Position numbers and translations under genes: made by a program. Of a DNA stretch of 64,000 nt, positions 11,330 to 22,504 are shown piece by piece. Positions within the stretch are counted from its first letter, which is position 1; each line of letters begins with the position of its first letter. This DNA comes from Sthenelais limicola. Its lineage: Eukaryota; Annelida; Polychaeta; Phyllodocida; Sigalionidae. The stretch spans positions 53,898,986 through 53,962,985 of the forward strand of contig OW804097.1 in NCBI GenBank assembly GCA_942159475.1. Direction: 5' to 3'. Under the pieces are notes generated by a model that saw only the letters and a program-made list of their open reading frames with translations, searched no databases and was not told the origin of the DNA.

Positions 11330-12914
11330 CTCTCTGGATAGGCCCGTTCTTTTCGAATGCGGGATTGAGATAGTCCACTTGGCATCTCATGATACCCTAA
11401 CTGTTTCCAAGGTTGTGCCTCCTATGAATCGTTTCACCTTGAAGGGCCCATCCCATTTGGGACAGATCTTCTTACTGGCCAAAGGATGGTTGTAGCAGTA
11501 TACAACAGCACCCACCTCAAAGTGTCTAGGGTTTGCCTTCCGGTCATAATCTCATTTCTGGTGCACTGCCAATACTCTGAGGTTATCCCGGACAAATTGA
11601 TGCCATCGCCCTAGTCGCATCCAATATCTTAGGTTCTCTATGAACGCCACTCGATCATCGAAAATCCAGGCTCCCCGGTTCTACTCCAGTCAAGTCCATT
11701 GGAGTGACCAGGTCTGTCCCAAATACAATAGAATTTGCTGTGCACAGAGTGTTCATGTGTATATTAGCCCAATAGGCATGGACGATACACAGAGCCAGCA
11801 TATCCCAATCAGAGGAACTATAGTCTGTCAGGCAGGACAACTGTTCAACCAGAAATCAATTAAATCGCTCTGCCTGTCCATTAGACTGGGGTCTATACGG
11901 CAGGGTGATTAACTTTGATTCCGGGTGATTCCGGGTGATTCCGAGCATTTCAAACAAACCCTTCAACAATGCAGACCTGAACTCCAACATCCAAAGCACA
12001 AGATCCATTCTTGGAAGACGACTTCCACACACCGCTCCTCTGTGTGGTCTGGCATAGGATAGGCCTCTACCAATTTCGAAAAATGGTCCACCACAACCAG
12101 CACATAGTTGTTCCCTTGCAGGGTAGGGTTGAAGAGACCAATAATATCCGGAATCCAGGAAACCGCATCAGCATTAAGGTGCTTCTTCCCTGCCCTATGG
12201 AGAATGATAGTTTGATCCAGGCCATACTCTTGCAGTTGAGCAAGCCTATGGCAAGCATATCCATTGGATCTTTAAAGTTCAGCAACCAATGCAAGGATGC
12301 GTGGTCCGTCCATACACAGAAATTCTGGTTTCCAAAAGGCAATGCCGGAACTTCCCCAGGTAGGTGAGTACTGCTAAAAGCTAGCAATTCATAGCACAGT
12401 AGTTCCATTGGGCCTTATCTAAGCTATTATTAGCATACCCAAGTACTACCTCCTTTCTGTCTTGTTCTTGGGACAGGACTCTCGCCATGCCAAAACCACT
12501 GGCATACAAGTCGAGGGTAAATTTCCCTTCCTTCTGGGGATACCCTAACACTGGGGCCTTGGAAGGCAACTTCGTATTCTGGAGTCCATTCTATGGATCT
12601 AGTATACCACTTATCTTTTCCTGCAGCGGTTACTATCACCTATAAAGGAGCAACAATCAAGACAAATTTCGGCTGAAATTCCCGGTAATAGAATGCAAAT
12701 CCTATAAATTGTCGGTTCTCCTTCGCCTTATCTAGCCTCGGGCAATCTTGGACCTTCTGCACTTTCTTTGGGTCAGCGCGGATGCCCTTGTCCGAAACCA
12801 GTTTCCCCAAGTATTCCACCTCTCGGTGGAAGAGTTCATATTACTTCAATCCATAATCCTTTCAATCCATAACTTCATCATCTAGAAAGCCTAGGCAAGA
12901 CTTCCATTTAAAAT
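11330..12914 (-). pseudogene. Inner Gypsy copy: RT-RNase H-integrase relic
   Basis: A heavily broken pol read on the minus strand. From high to low coordinate it shows an RT catalytic-box remnant FLDDEV (about 12,890), YLGKLVSDKGI and a FIGFAFYYREF segment (12,650-12,800); RNase H-like LDLYASGFGMARVLSQ and TDHASLHWLLNFKDP (12,290-12,540); integrase remnants (PQSNGQAERFN, about 11,850-11,890; SSDWDMLALCIVHAYWA, about 11,770-11,820); and a C-terminal GPFKVKRFIGG module (about 11,430). Many stops and frameshifts make it older than the outer copy. Plus-strand frames here are shadows. Confidence 0.75.
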
Positions 12915-13953
12915 AAAGTACCACCTTCAGTACCATGGTACTGCAATAGGTTCTTTTATTAAATAAAAACATACCTGTAGTTCAGAAATATCCCTAGTAT
13001 CTATTAATATGTTGATAGAAGCATTTGAAACGACTGAAATAGACTTGATTCAAGATTCATGACTACCGCCATTTTGGGGAAGATTACCCACAATCCTCCT
13101 TGATTTTGTTGTCATCAAGGCTGAGCCAATCTTGGCTCCATACCGGCCTATTTTCCTCCCTTCAGATCCCTAATAAGCTATTTTCTTTGCTAATAGTGAG
13201 TGAGAGAGGATATAACTAGACTGTTATGGGTTTGTTTCAACTTAGATGGTTTGAAATGAACCCTGTATAGTCCCGAAAGGTTTTGTTATTGTGAGCTATA
13301 AGAGGGGGCGATTAGAGTGTTCCTGTTTTGGCCAGACTTGTTTACTCCTTACGAAATACCTTCTCTTTCATAAAATCACACTTTAGAAAGTGAAATCTGG
13401 CCATGAATAGCATGTAGACATTCAGATTTAATGGGCACATCTGCATATTTCTGCTATATATTGTTGCAAAAACTCCAGCAGGAGGAGGAGCATGACCATG
13501 GTGCACTCCCCATGCTAGCATGGCTGGCTGGATTTTATCATGAGTGATGTCACAACTTCTCCGAAGATGTCTGCCTATATGAAACATCATAATCCAAGAT
13601 TCTAAGCCCTCCAGAACTCTTATTTTTCACCATATTTATGTTCGAACCTAGCTGACATTGATTTTACCTCAAGAAATAGGGATAATGCCCCCCTGACACT
13701 GTACGCATCCAAAGAGTTGTAAGCCTTACAACTCCTTACAACTAGTTTTCCAGTTGTAAGGTCCGTTTTTGAGCTGTTGTTCACGACAAAACTCAAGATT
13801 CAAATGTTGTATCGGATTGTACAGTGTGAGTGCCAGTTGTGAGGCTTACAGCTCGTAAGACTTACAACTCGGAAAAGAGAAAAAAAACAAGTTGGGCTAT
13901 CCAATATTCACAAAAAACACTTTTTTCGCCTATTTTTATAGGGGTGCTCCCGA
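12915..13953. mobile_element. About 1 kb insertion in the inner Gypsy RT
   Basis: The inner RT is interrupted between FQRMLD (about 13,954) and the WKSCLGFLDD segment (about 12,914). The intervening sequence has no similarity to pol. It contains palindromic runs of GTTGTAAG and CTTACAAC at 13,718-13,870 and AGTACCATGGTACT near 12,930. No coding capacity is recognised. The exact ends and any target duplication are unclear. Confidence 0.5.
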
Positions 13954-15010
13954 TTTGAGTCTAGCATTCGCTGGAAGGTTGCCGGGGCATTACACAGTCC
14001 AAAGGCCATCACCTTAAACTGGAACAATCCCACACTGTCCAGGGCACAGAACCATTTATTTCCGCCTTGCACCTCAACACATTTCATTGATCCAAGGGAT
14101 TGCTATTCAAGAATGCTTGGAATGCCTGCACAATCGTGGAGGGATCAGTGTTGGAGTCTTCCATCACTTCCTGCATGGCTTCTGAGGACTGTACAACAGC
14201 TCTGTAAGTGGGACCTCCTCTCCCACTTATTTTACAGAGTGGTGTTGTTGCAACAGGTGTGACAGAGGCCATGCTAATTGTAGCTATGGTTGCCATGTGG
14301 CAACTTCGTCCATGTGGCAACTTTCCCAACTTCTGACCAATAAAGTGCCCTTTGGAGGTCATTGGGTTGTTTCAAACAAACCCACACTGCCATATCTTAG
14401 TTGGTCAATCCCTGCAAATAAATCCTAAGGCCTGGCCCCAGCTCTGCCAACTGTTTCCTAGTCCCACACTTCAACTGGTGCCAGAACTGCTTTGGAGTCC
14501 AGTTGTACGCTTCAGCGACAACCTTGGACTCCACCAGGTACACGCGCCAGGAGCTCTTGCCATTCCATGGCTTCAACTGAGGCATTTTGTCATAGTGACT
14601 ATCTTCACCATCAGAGTACTGGTAGTCAAAGTCTGAGTCTGAGTTGCTGGGTCTGTCAAATGCCAGGCCAGCGACTAACGATCGGTCTTTTCTCTGAGAG
14701 CATCTCAAGCGGATTTCCCCAACTTGATTCTCTACAGAACAATCAGAATCAGTCTCCTAATCTTGAGTGAAAACAGTGGGGAGGGAGGGACCTGCATGTT
14801 CTTGGACCCACTTCCCTTGTTGGTTTTCGCCCCAGTAGAAGGATCGTCCTTGCTACTGCAAGCACCAACTTCGCCTCCTGGTTGTTCGTCATTTGTATCA
14901 TCGGAAACCAATTCTATCCTCACTCTGTGGCTTTCCTTAGGAGACAATGTTGCCCCCATCATTCCTTTAGAGAAAGTCACCCTTCTATCCGTTTCTTCAC
15001 CCTTACTTCA
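13954..15010 (-). pseudogene. Inner Gypsy copy: RT box and gag-like region
   Basis: At 13,954-14,030 the minus strand encodes an RT box segment (FKVMAFGLCNAPATFQRM). At 14,397-14,708 a frame reads like Gypsy gag: a Ser/Asp-rich start (DSDFDYQYSDGED), then MPQLKPWNGKSSWRVYLVES and a TPKQFWHQLKCGTRKQL segment. Adjacent frames (14,084-14,362 and 14,732-14,980) are probably further gag or linker pieces. Protease and most of RT are not recognisable here, so the copy is internally deleted. Confidence 0.6.
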
Positions 15011-16377
15011 CCTTCCTTACTTCACCTTATGAATCAGCGATGGTTGACGTCACCGGATTAAGTGGAGTTTGTTTAGCTGCCATTCCTTGGATCATGCCTA
15101 ACAAATCTTGCTCCAACTCAGTTGTATGGAGTTTGGCCTGTTTGTTGGATTCCTGCAGCTCAAGGATTTGCACCTTGTAAGCATGGCGGACAACGTGTCT
15201 GCTTCAAGTGCTCTCATACATGCTTTAAGATGTTATTGATTATGATCAACTGTTGGATATGATTACTGATATCCTCTCCATAAGCCTGTTTGTGTTCCTA
15301 GTTGCATGTTACCCCTGCCAGAGAATTTGAAGGTTGTCATCAGACAATTTTTCAGGGTTTTGTCTCCACCTGCCGAAAGCCAACCCTCCGAATTGATCTG
15401 CCGGTGGTTGGTGTGCACTGCTGGATGGTGTTGACCCATTTGAACATGCCCATCAGTGGCGGGGCCATTCCGAATATCTCGCTGGGCAGCATGAAACCCT
15501 TGTCGGGTTCCATGTCTATGGTTATGGAGGAGATATCTCGGGCCCCCATTATACCATTTACTGGTAGTCCTTTTGCAGGTCTTGCCTGTTACGGCAATAT
15601 CGAATCCACTTCCAACATGTTCTATGTGGATCAAGTTTTCAACAGAATTTTTCTGCTACAGCACTCTAATCCTCCAAGAGGAATATGTGACAATCAAGCC
15701 TCCAAGGCTCACTGCTAGAAGCAGTTTCTATTCCTCCGAGGAAGGAATATGGAACGGCAAGGAGACTGCTTGCAAGGTCAGCTTTGTGGGGTCAATTGTA
15801 TGGCACCAATTGTAGTGAACTCTTGTCTATAATAAATGGCGCAAATTACTAGACTATGACCAACTCTTTTGGCGGCTCTGGATCTCGACAAAGGCAAATA
15901 AAGACACCAACCATTGCAAGCATTGACAAGGCACAGGAATGTCAAGGACATCTGACCATACATAAACAATTGACATGGATAGTTAATTCAAACCTCTAAT
16001 CCACTACACAAGCACAACAAAAATCAAATTAATGGTTATTAATTGGTATTAAGCCACTTTCCATGGTAGAAGACTAAAATATTGTGAAATTGGTGGAATT
16101 GGCCATATTCTATCTAGTGCAACAGCTCTTGTACCCATTTATGTGGCCAAACACGCATAAATACTTGTGGTGCCTGATCAATGAACATCAACTTGAAATA
16201 TCATAAGACATTGCTTAAATATACATTAAAGCAAGGAATTTCTTTTAAAAATGTAATAAAGTGCTTGGCAGAGGGTCGAGGTATGACTTTGTGACACAAT
16301 ATTTATGCCAATATTCATCAAACAACCTTGGCCCAGAATGTCTTATCTGGAAATAAGATGTTTTGTCAGAAAAAATC

Positions 16378-16740
16378 AACAAGAATTGTTCCAACATGTC
16401 AGTGCTAGAAAGTTGTATATGGAGATACAGTCTTTTGGCACTGAATATTTAATAAGAATTGTTCCAACATGTCAATGCTAGAAAGTTGTATTTGGAGATA
16501 CAGTGTTTTGGCACTAAATATCTAACAAGAATTGTTCCAAAATGTCAGTGCTAGAAAGTTGTATTTGGAGATACACTCTTTTGGCACTAAAGATTGAACA
16601 AGAATTGTTCCAAAATGTCAGTGCTAGAAAGTCGTATTTAGAGATACAATGTTTTGGCGCTTAAGATTTAACAAGAATTGTTCCAAAATGTCAGTGCTAG
16701 AAAGTTGTATTTGGAGATACACTCTTTTGGCACTAGTAAT
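16378..16740. repeat. Right subterminal array, 73-bp tandem repeat x5
   Basis: Five copies of a 73-bp unit (AAGAATTGTTCCA, then GTGCTAGAAAG, then GGAGATACA, then CTTTTGGCAC) start at 16,381, 16,454, 16,527, 16,600 and 16,673. They are much less diverged than the left array. The core of the unit (GTAT, GAGATAC, TTTTGGCA) is shared with the left array and with the terminal repeat. Confidence 0.9.
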
Positions 16741-17058
16741 ATTATTAGAATTTAAGGTATGTCTTTGAGCCAAAATGGCTCAATTGAAGGTACATCGGTT
16801 TGGCCATTATAAAAATTCAGCAAAATCCAGAAAAAATATTTGCCAATAGGTTGTATATGACGCTATGTTTTGTATCATCCTATGTTTCAATCATATGATA
16901 TGTGGATCACTTAAGGTTGAAAAATATTTGCATTACCAATATTGCGTTGACAGCTAGTATACATGAAATCATAACTTAATTTGCAATTTAGTTTTTTTCA
17001 ATTTACTCAAAACATGTCAAAAGTCAGATACAACCTTTTGGCTCTGACCCCACGATGT

Positions 17059-17175
17059 GTTTGGATGAGCTTGGACAACCCATTGGCGAAGGCTGTCTTC
17101 CTTCATTCCTGCGATGAACGCATGGCGTCTCAGATCGTCCCTTACTTCTCTGTCCAGTGGGGGAAGATTTGTTTA
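17059..17175 (-). pseudogene. Gypsy gag, N-terminal part
   Basis: The minus strand reads LPPLDREVRDDLRRHAFIAG, followed by KEDSLRQWVVQAHPNT, a typical capsid C-terminal region. It runs into the ATGT target site of the 6.85 kb element and continues in frame at 10,204. At its other side (about 17,176) it abuts the plus-strand LTR fragment directly, without any gag start. Confidence 0.8.
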
Positions 17176-17177
17176 AA

Positions 17178-17291
17178 ACGATTCGCCTGATCTGACCTGC
17201 TTTGGGTCCGCACTTTATGTATAAATATAGGGTAAATTGATTATGTGATCATTAATAAACCTGGCGTTGCTCTAACACCTTGTTTGTTGCA
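17178..17291 (+). mobile_element. Partial LTR, second copy
   Basis: Matches the 3' part of the LTR at 6,407-6,681, including TATAAATA (about 17,219), AATAAA (17,254-17,259) and the end TTGTTTGTTGCA. The first about 160 bp of the LTR are missing. The leader that follows (17,292-17,483) matches the leader after the first LTR and carries a GA-repeat and a duplicated GACGATTCAGATCAACTAGA block. Confidence 0.75.
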
Positions 17292-17483
17292 CTCCTTCAT
17301 CAGTAAAAGCACTACTAGTTGATTAAGCCAAACATCTAGTCAATTAAGAATAAGCTAGAGAGAGAGAGAGACGATTCAGATCAACTAGACCTCCAGACTT
17401 AGACGATTCAGATCAACTAGACCTCCAGACTCTGATCCACCAGATCATCAGACTCGTAAACGACTTGCTACTAAAGTATCAAT

Positions 17484-17609
17484 ATGAGTTATAACGCATC
17501 TGCCTCACTAGAAAACCTCTGGGATGAGGACGAGCCTCTACCCTATATTCCCCATGATCCTTTCTTCATCCACAATAATCATTCCCTCAACAATATATAC
17601 CAGTTTTGA
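17484..17609 (+). pseudogene. Truncated gag start after the LTR leader
   Basis: A 41-codon frame from ATG (MSYNASASLENLWDEDEPLP) directly downstream of the LTR and leader, in the place expected for the N-terminus of gag. It ends at TGA and the retrotransposon homology stops near 17,610. Protein identity beyond position and composition is not established. Confidence 0.4.
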
Positions 17610-17974
17610 TATAGTACCTCCCTTAACTCAAAAACGTGTTGTGGGAAAAGGGAGTTTTATTCAACTCAACTAGACTAATTTGTTTGCGCGCGCCAGGTAC
17701 ACAATTACATAATGGTAATCTTTTCAAGTTGTACAGAAGTCATGAACATACAGAAATCAATTACAGAATTAATTAGTGAAACAATCGGTATAATCAATTT
17801 CAGAAGTAGAAATCAATTACAGAAGTAAATATCAATCAGCATAATTAATTAACCCAATGTCCGAGTAATGATCTCTGAGTGGTGCCTCAGACTCCTCGTG
17901 ACCCCGGTATAGGCCCTACGGGTATATAATCTATAAAAAATAATATTGTATCTCATACTTTTGCTCTCACACAG

Positions 17975-20900
17975 GGCGCACACAGTCAAAGTGCCTCCTA
18001 TCGGTGGTCACACATGGGGAGAAAACCTCACCAACTACGGCGGCATTGGGAAGTTACCATTTCTAGGTAAAACACGAGCGAGGGACCTTTATGTTACCCG
18101 TAGCCTTAAACACTTCGGATCCGGATTCTCTAAATAGTAAGTTCACGTCATAATTCTCAATCATGCATTTAACCAACACTAAAACATATAACAAGAATGC
18201 AGATATAACTTCTAAGTACAAATGAGGATGTGGTAAATTGGTCATCATGAAATTGATGAGAATTGAAAAATGAGTAATTAATTATGGATCTATGACACAT
18301 CACTAGAGTGTATTAAATCTGTCCTGATTTAAATTTTCAGTGAAACTAACGTTCAGCCGATGAGGATCACCTCTTTGATGAAAAGCGCTTGCAGAGTGAA
18401 CGATCAACTGTAAGTACATTGATCTATAAGATTTGAAAAAATTCTTTGGAAATGTGTGTGGTCATTAACCATTTTTTCATCGTTTTTGTGTGTGTTCTGT
18501 TCGTAGGAATAGCCTACTTAATAATAAAAAGAATATCCAATCACACTGCTAAAAAGCAGAAACAAATATATCAATACATGATACCATATTAAGCACGTCC
18601 ATGGAGGAGAATACGTTTTTACCTATGAATATTTGTTATTAAATGTCTTTGGCCTGTAAGTGAATAATAATAATAAAAAGATATTCTGCCGTTGGTCTCT
18701 TGCTACCATGTAACGAGAATCAGCGATTCTGGTGACGTCATTGTTCTAGTCGACATCCTCTCTATGGTGACGCTACTAATATAGTAATACCACATTAAAT
18801 TGATAAATAAAAATAATAAATACAGTTTTATTACTTTTTTAAGGTTTCCCCCGCCGAAGGCGGTACGAGCGCCGAAGGCGCTCGTACTGGGAAACCTTAT
18901 ATAGGTTCCAGTTTTTCTTATCAACTGGCATACCTCTTACTATTTTCAGAATACCTCGTCCTATCAAAGCTCAAATCAAGTAAGTACATGTATTTCAAAT
19001 CTCCCTATAGTTCATCCAGAATATAGTCTCTAGAGGATGCCATATACTGTAAACATATTTATTTTCGGCCGGATAAATTTTCGCGCACTAAGTACATTGA
19101 CACCTTTTCTCACGGATTTAAATTCGCGCAGCAAGGAAGCTTCACGCCTTGTTTATGCAATATTTATACATTTCGCACAGAATTTATTTTCACGCACAAA
19201 GGTTGGTGGGCTAATATAGCGGAAATAAATACTGCGCGAACATACGTTTACAGTGATGCTGAACCGAAGGTAGTATATAGAAAGTAAGAATTACCTGAGG
19301 AGGAATATTGGGATTTAGGCTATGTCTTGTAATTGTTAGTACATATTATTCATACCCTTCTGTTTTGATACCTTGAATTGTATGGCGCATGTAGGCCTCA
19401 TTTGATATGCGTTGTGTAAAATAAGGACCATACAGCATATGGAGTGGAACTAATTAGGAGCCTTGGGTATATGCCTCCGTTCCTTTTATTTTCCAGACCG
19501 TGGCGTGAACTACTAGATCTGCGCGAGAAGGGCCATGAGCTGACTCCCTACTACTCCCATCGGTCCATCTTCGAGGTTTTCCCTCGCCACGATCCCTGTA
19601 GACGTACTGAAACAGGTAGGTTTTGAATTGTAACAAGTTTCTTCTGATCCTCAACCTCTCAAACACTCTCCGATTTCCATTCTTTTCTCTAGAGTGTCTG
19701 ATAAGATAAGATAAGATAAGATAAGAAGTCTTTTATTTGTCTTTTCGAAGAGTACAAATGAGTACAGACGAGGATTATATAAAAATAGACAAAAGGGTCG
19801 ACATACCTATTATGTACTACAAAGAGTGCATATTCTTCCGGCAGTTACCGAAATTTGGAAAAGGATGTGATGTGATGTTCATGTGACAATCCGCCTCCAA
19901 ATCCCTTGTTCCCTTGTTCCCCGTTCCCATGGGCTTTCCACAAAGTTATAGCGACCTAGTCTAGTTTATTGTAAAATATTCACGAAAAACGAACCTGAAG
20001 TATAAATCCTAATGTTCAAAGTGATATACATACGCACTCGCCTTCACAGAAAAAACTATTTAGGATGGATTAAGTCTTGTTAGAGGAGTTATGAGAAAAC
20101 GATTTGGTGGAAAAGGAAATGCTATTGAGAGGAATATGTTTGTTACTTGAATAAAACAAAGTCCCCAATGTGTCAAGCCAGTTTAGATACAAAAGACACA
20201 CAAATTCACCCTACTTCCAAACTGCCTTCCTTATCTTTTATCTGACCTTCAATACAAACAAGTATAATACAATCAAAACAATAAATACGGATAATAGATA
20301 CACATGCTACCAAATTAGGCATTAATATTGGATATATATCAACTGGTTTACATCCCTTCTACTATTTTCAAAATACCTCTTCCTTTCAAAGCTCAAAATC
20401 CCATTTCCACCTGAAACAATTATTACGTTTTGTATACTACCTCTAGTTCCTCCTTATGCCATTCAATTCGAGGGAATGAATGAATGATGGTATCTGTATG
20501 AGTCATGCATGTCTGCATCTCTTGTTTTCCCAGATGAACCAGTCTTCAATGTTAACACCAGGGATGCTATCTGCGACTTACACAAACGTATCTACAGCAC
20601 TCCAAGGTATTCCAGCGTCTTCCCATACCACGAAGAATTTCTGAAGGAACAGACAGCCCAGATAGTCGAAGCAAATCTGAAGAAAAATCTCGATTGTCAC
20701 AAAAAGCTTATTTACCCAAACGGTGACAAGGACACGAAGAACCCTTGTTGCCAATGCACCATCATTTTGGAAAAAATGAATATAGTTTTATCTCCAGTCA
20801 CAGAAGTTGTTACACGGGCTGGTGAAGCAGCTGCATCCTTCTCTGCCAAGGACATTTTCTCATTGATATTTGAATATTGCGGAGAGGCCACTGTAACATG

Positions 20901-22504
20901 TATGGTCAATGACTTGAAAGAATGTCTACATTGGCTTAACTCTTGCGACAACTGCGACACCGAAAGAGAACGCCGTGATTTCGGTGACTTTATAAGGACC
21001 AAAATATTTCCAATGGTGCAAGGCTTGATCAACACCCAGGGTGATGTCTTGGATGTGATAACAGGAAAGATTCCAGATCCTTCAGTTAAACCAGATTACG
21101 ATGACAAAACTGAGAAGGTTGTCGATGCCCTAGGGCAGTGTCAGACCCTGAGGTCTTTCATTGTTGGTACCAACATTACTTCATTCGACAGGGCCATTAT
21201 TGCTGACCTGTATTCTACAGATGATGAGAGCAGGAAAAAGAAAAGGATAAAAGGAATCGCTCCTCTTTGGCCACCGAGTCGGTACTATGTCCTCAACAAC
21301 CAACGTATGAAACTACAATCAATTGGCAGCTTTCCTTCAAACTTCAGATACCAGTCGGAAATCCCAACAAAGGAAGAACTGGAAGCTATGGAAGAGGAAA
21401 GGAAAATGGATCAAATGAGAGAAGAGCAGAGGGAAAAACTGAAAAAACATGTCCACTTTTCAGATGTTGTTACCACCCACAATCCACCCACTTATGAATA
21501 CGAACCAGACGAGAAGTACGCTGAACATGTTAATCATTCTGGGATGGGGATCGATGCTTATAAAACATACTTGGATAGAATTCTTCATCCTGTAAATGAG
21601 AAGGCATGTCCGAAAGAATCAGAACAGACAGGAGATTATGATGAAAATGGAGATATTAGGCAATGGAAATGTGAAGAGATGTCAGACACAGAAAAGCAGA
21701 TGCTGTCCTCTTGTCGATATTCCCCAGCACATCCTTCAGCTAAAAGTGGAGACTGGAGGACAAGATCCATCGTCGACCCAAACCAACACCTCAAGACTCT
21801 TGCCCAAAGAAGGTAAATTTGTTTTTTCCTGGTCTGAGAAAAAGCATAATTGAGTAAACTAGACACAACTTCATTGAGGACAAAACTTCGAGTGAATTTT
21901 AGTTACATTTTTATTGGCGAATCTAGATGCCTTTCCCCGTGTCATAGGCTTCTTCAGAGGGTCTTATTATATATATGCGATTGGTATTCTCATAATCATT
22001 AAAAATTGACATAATCATAATAAACATCGCTTTAGTGGACAGGGATATTGTGTGTTGGGGCTTATAACCATTGACTCAGTCACAAAGACGTTGTATCTTT
22101 AAATTAAATTACTATGTTATGTTTACTTGAGTCAAATGTATTTATTTAAATAATGCAACGATTTCCGAATGTAAATTGCTAGAGAGTAAGGGGAGTGATT
22201 TGAGGGAGTAGTTAGGACTGTAGTCATCTTTAACCATTGGCTCTTTTTTTGATGCAATTATTAGGCATGCTTTTAAGTGTAATCTTTAAAGTTGTCAATA
22301 GACAATACGTATCATATATCTAGTTGAAACTGTAGCTCCTGTTTTTTTGTTGACATTAATTTTCTTGACATTAAATGATCTTCTGTTGTTTATAACAGGT
22401 ATCATGAACTGCATCCAGCACCAATTCCAGACTTACGGGAGAACCATCGTTTCAGCAAGAAATATTTCTTCTCTGGGTACCACACCTCAACATTCAGAGG
22501 ATAG
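17975..22504 (+). CDS. Unrecognised spliced gene (587+ residues, 5' end not found)
   Basis: Six exons with mutually consistent splice phases: 17,975-18,136; 18,341-18,409; 18,950-18,979 (a 30-bp microexon); 19,497-19,615; 20,534-21,812; 22,399-22,504 (TAG stop). Every boundary has AG and GT, and the joined frame is open. The first exon starts in phase 2, so a 5' exon with the ATG is missing; the transposon block lies upstream. The protein starts with a Gly/Pro-rich segment (VPPIGGHTWGENL), then PWRELLDLREKGHELTPYYS. The large exon has a Cys-rich part (NPCCQC; SCDNCD), a charged stretch (EELEAMEEERKMDQMREEQ) and HVHFSD. It ends KYFFSGYHTSTFRG. No signal peptide or membrane segment is seen. The family is not recognised; the short Pro/Tyr-rich ends resemble those of some ciliary proteins, but this is a guess. 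Confidence 0.8.
18841..18898. repeat. Nested hairpin in an intron
   Basis: A 58-bp structure: the outer arms AAGGTTTCCC and GGGAAACCTT enclose two adjacent perfect hairpins, CCGCCGAAGGCGG and TACGAGCGCCGAAGGCGCTCGTA, both with GAA loops. It lies 50 bp upstream of the 30-bp microexon. The GC-rich composition contrasts with the AT-rich surroundings. Confidence 0.85.
19045..19254. mobile_element. MITE with ACTGTAAAC ends, copy 1
   Basis: About 210 bp with terminal inverted repeats TACTGTAAACATATTTATTT and CGTTTACAGT and internal CGCGCA motifs. A related copy lies at 57,430-57,640 in the opposite orientation. It is non-coding and located in an intron of the unrecognised gene. Confidence 0.8.
19700..19727. 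repeat. (GATAA)n short tandem repeat
   Basis: Five consecutive copies of GATAA, followed by AGTCTTTTATTTGTC. It may be the tail of a retroposon. Confidence 0.7.
20330..20450 (+). pseudogene. Decayed duplicate of the 30-bp microexon
   Basis: This intronic stretch repeats the surroundings of the 18,950-18,979 microexon: ATCAACTGG, then CTACTATTTTCA, AATACCTC and CAAAGCTCAAA. The acceptor AG is changed (TTTTCAGAA has become TTTTCAAAA) and the GTAAGT donor is gone, so the duplicate exon should not splice. Similarity continues weakly to AGTTCCTCC. Confidence 0.65.

Larger units (their letters stand above)
10205..17054. mobile_element. 6.85 kb DNA-transposon-like element with TIRs and 4-bp TSD
   Basis: The element begins CGTGGGGTCAGA (10,205) and ends with the inverted equivalent TCTGACCCCACG (17,054). 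The ends match over about 27 bp with two differences. It is flanked by ATGT at 10,201-10,204 and 17,055-17,058. The host gag reading frame is continuous across the junction when the element is removed, so the boundaries are secure. Inside both ends are tandem arrays of about 73-bp units. No transposase is visible. The middle (about 11,330-15,820) is occupied by a decayed Gypsy copy. A 4-bp duplication occurs in several superfamilies; which one applies is unknown. Confidence 0.85.

Noticed and set aside
11640..12367. Plus-strand frames of 90 and 118 codons
   Set aside because: Antisense of the inner Gypsy integrase and RNase H remnants.
15263..15718. Frames of 123 and 138 codons on opposite strands
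   Set aside because: No recognisable domain. They lie within the decayed inner Gypsy element, likely gag or protease debris, and neither strand can be preferred.
15800..16010. Possible 5' LTR and primer-binding site (minus-strand TGGTGCC near 15,810) of the inner Gypsy
   Set aside because: No matching second LTR was found near 11,000-11,300, so the boundaries cannot be supported.
16378..16740. Resemblance to a CRISPR array
   Set aside because: Direct tandem 73-bp units without unique spacers, in eukaryotic transposon DNA.
18066..18067. Donor GTAAAA at 18,067 for the first visible exon of the unrecognised gene
   Set aside because: It puts the next exon out of frame with an early stop. The GTAAGT at 18,137 gives the right phase.
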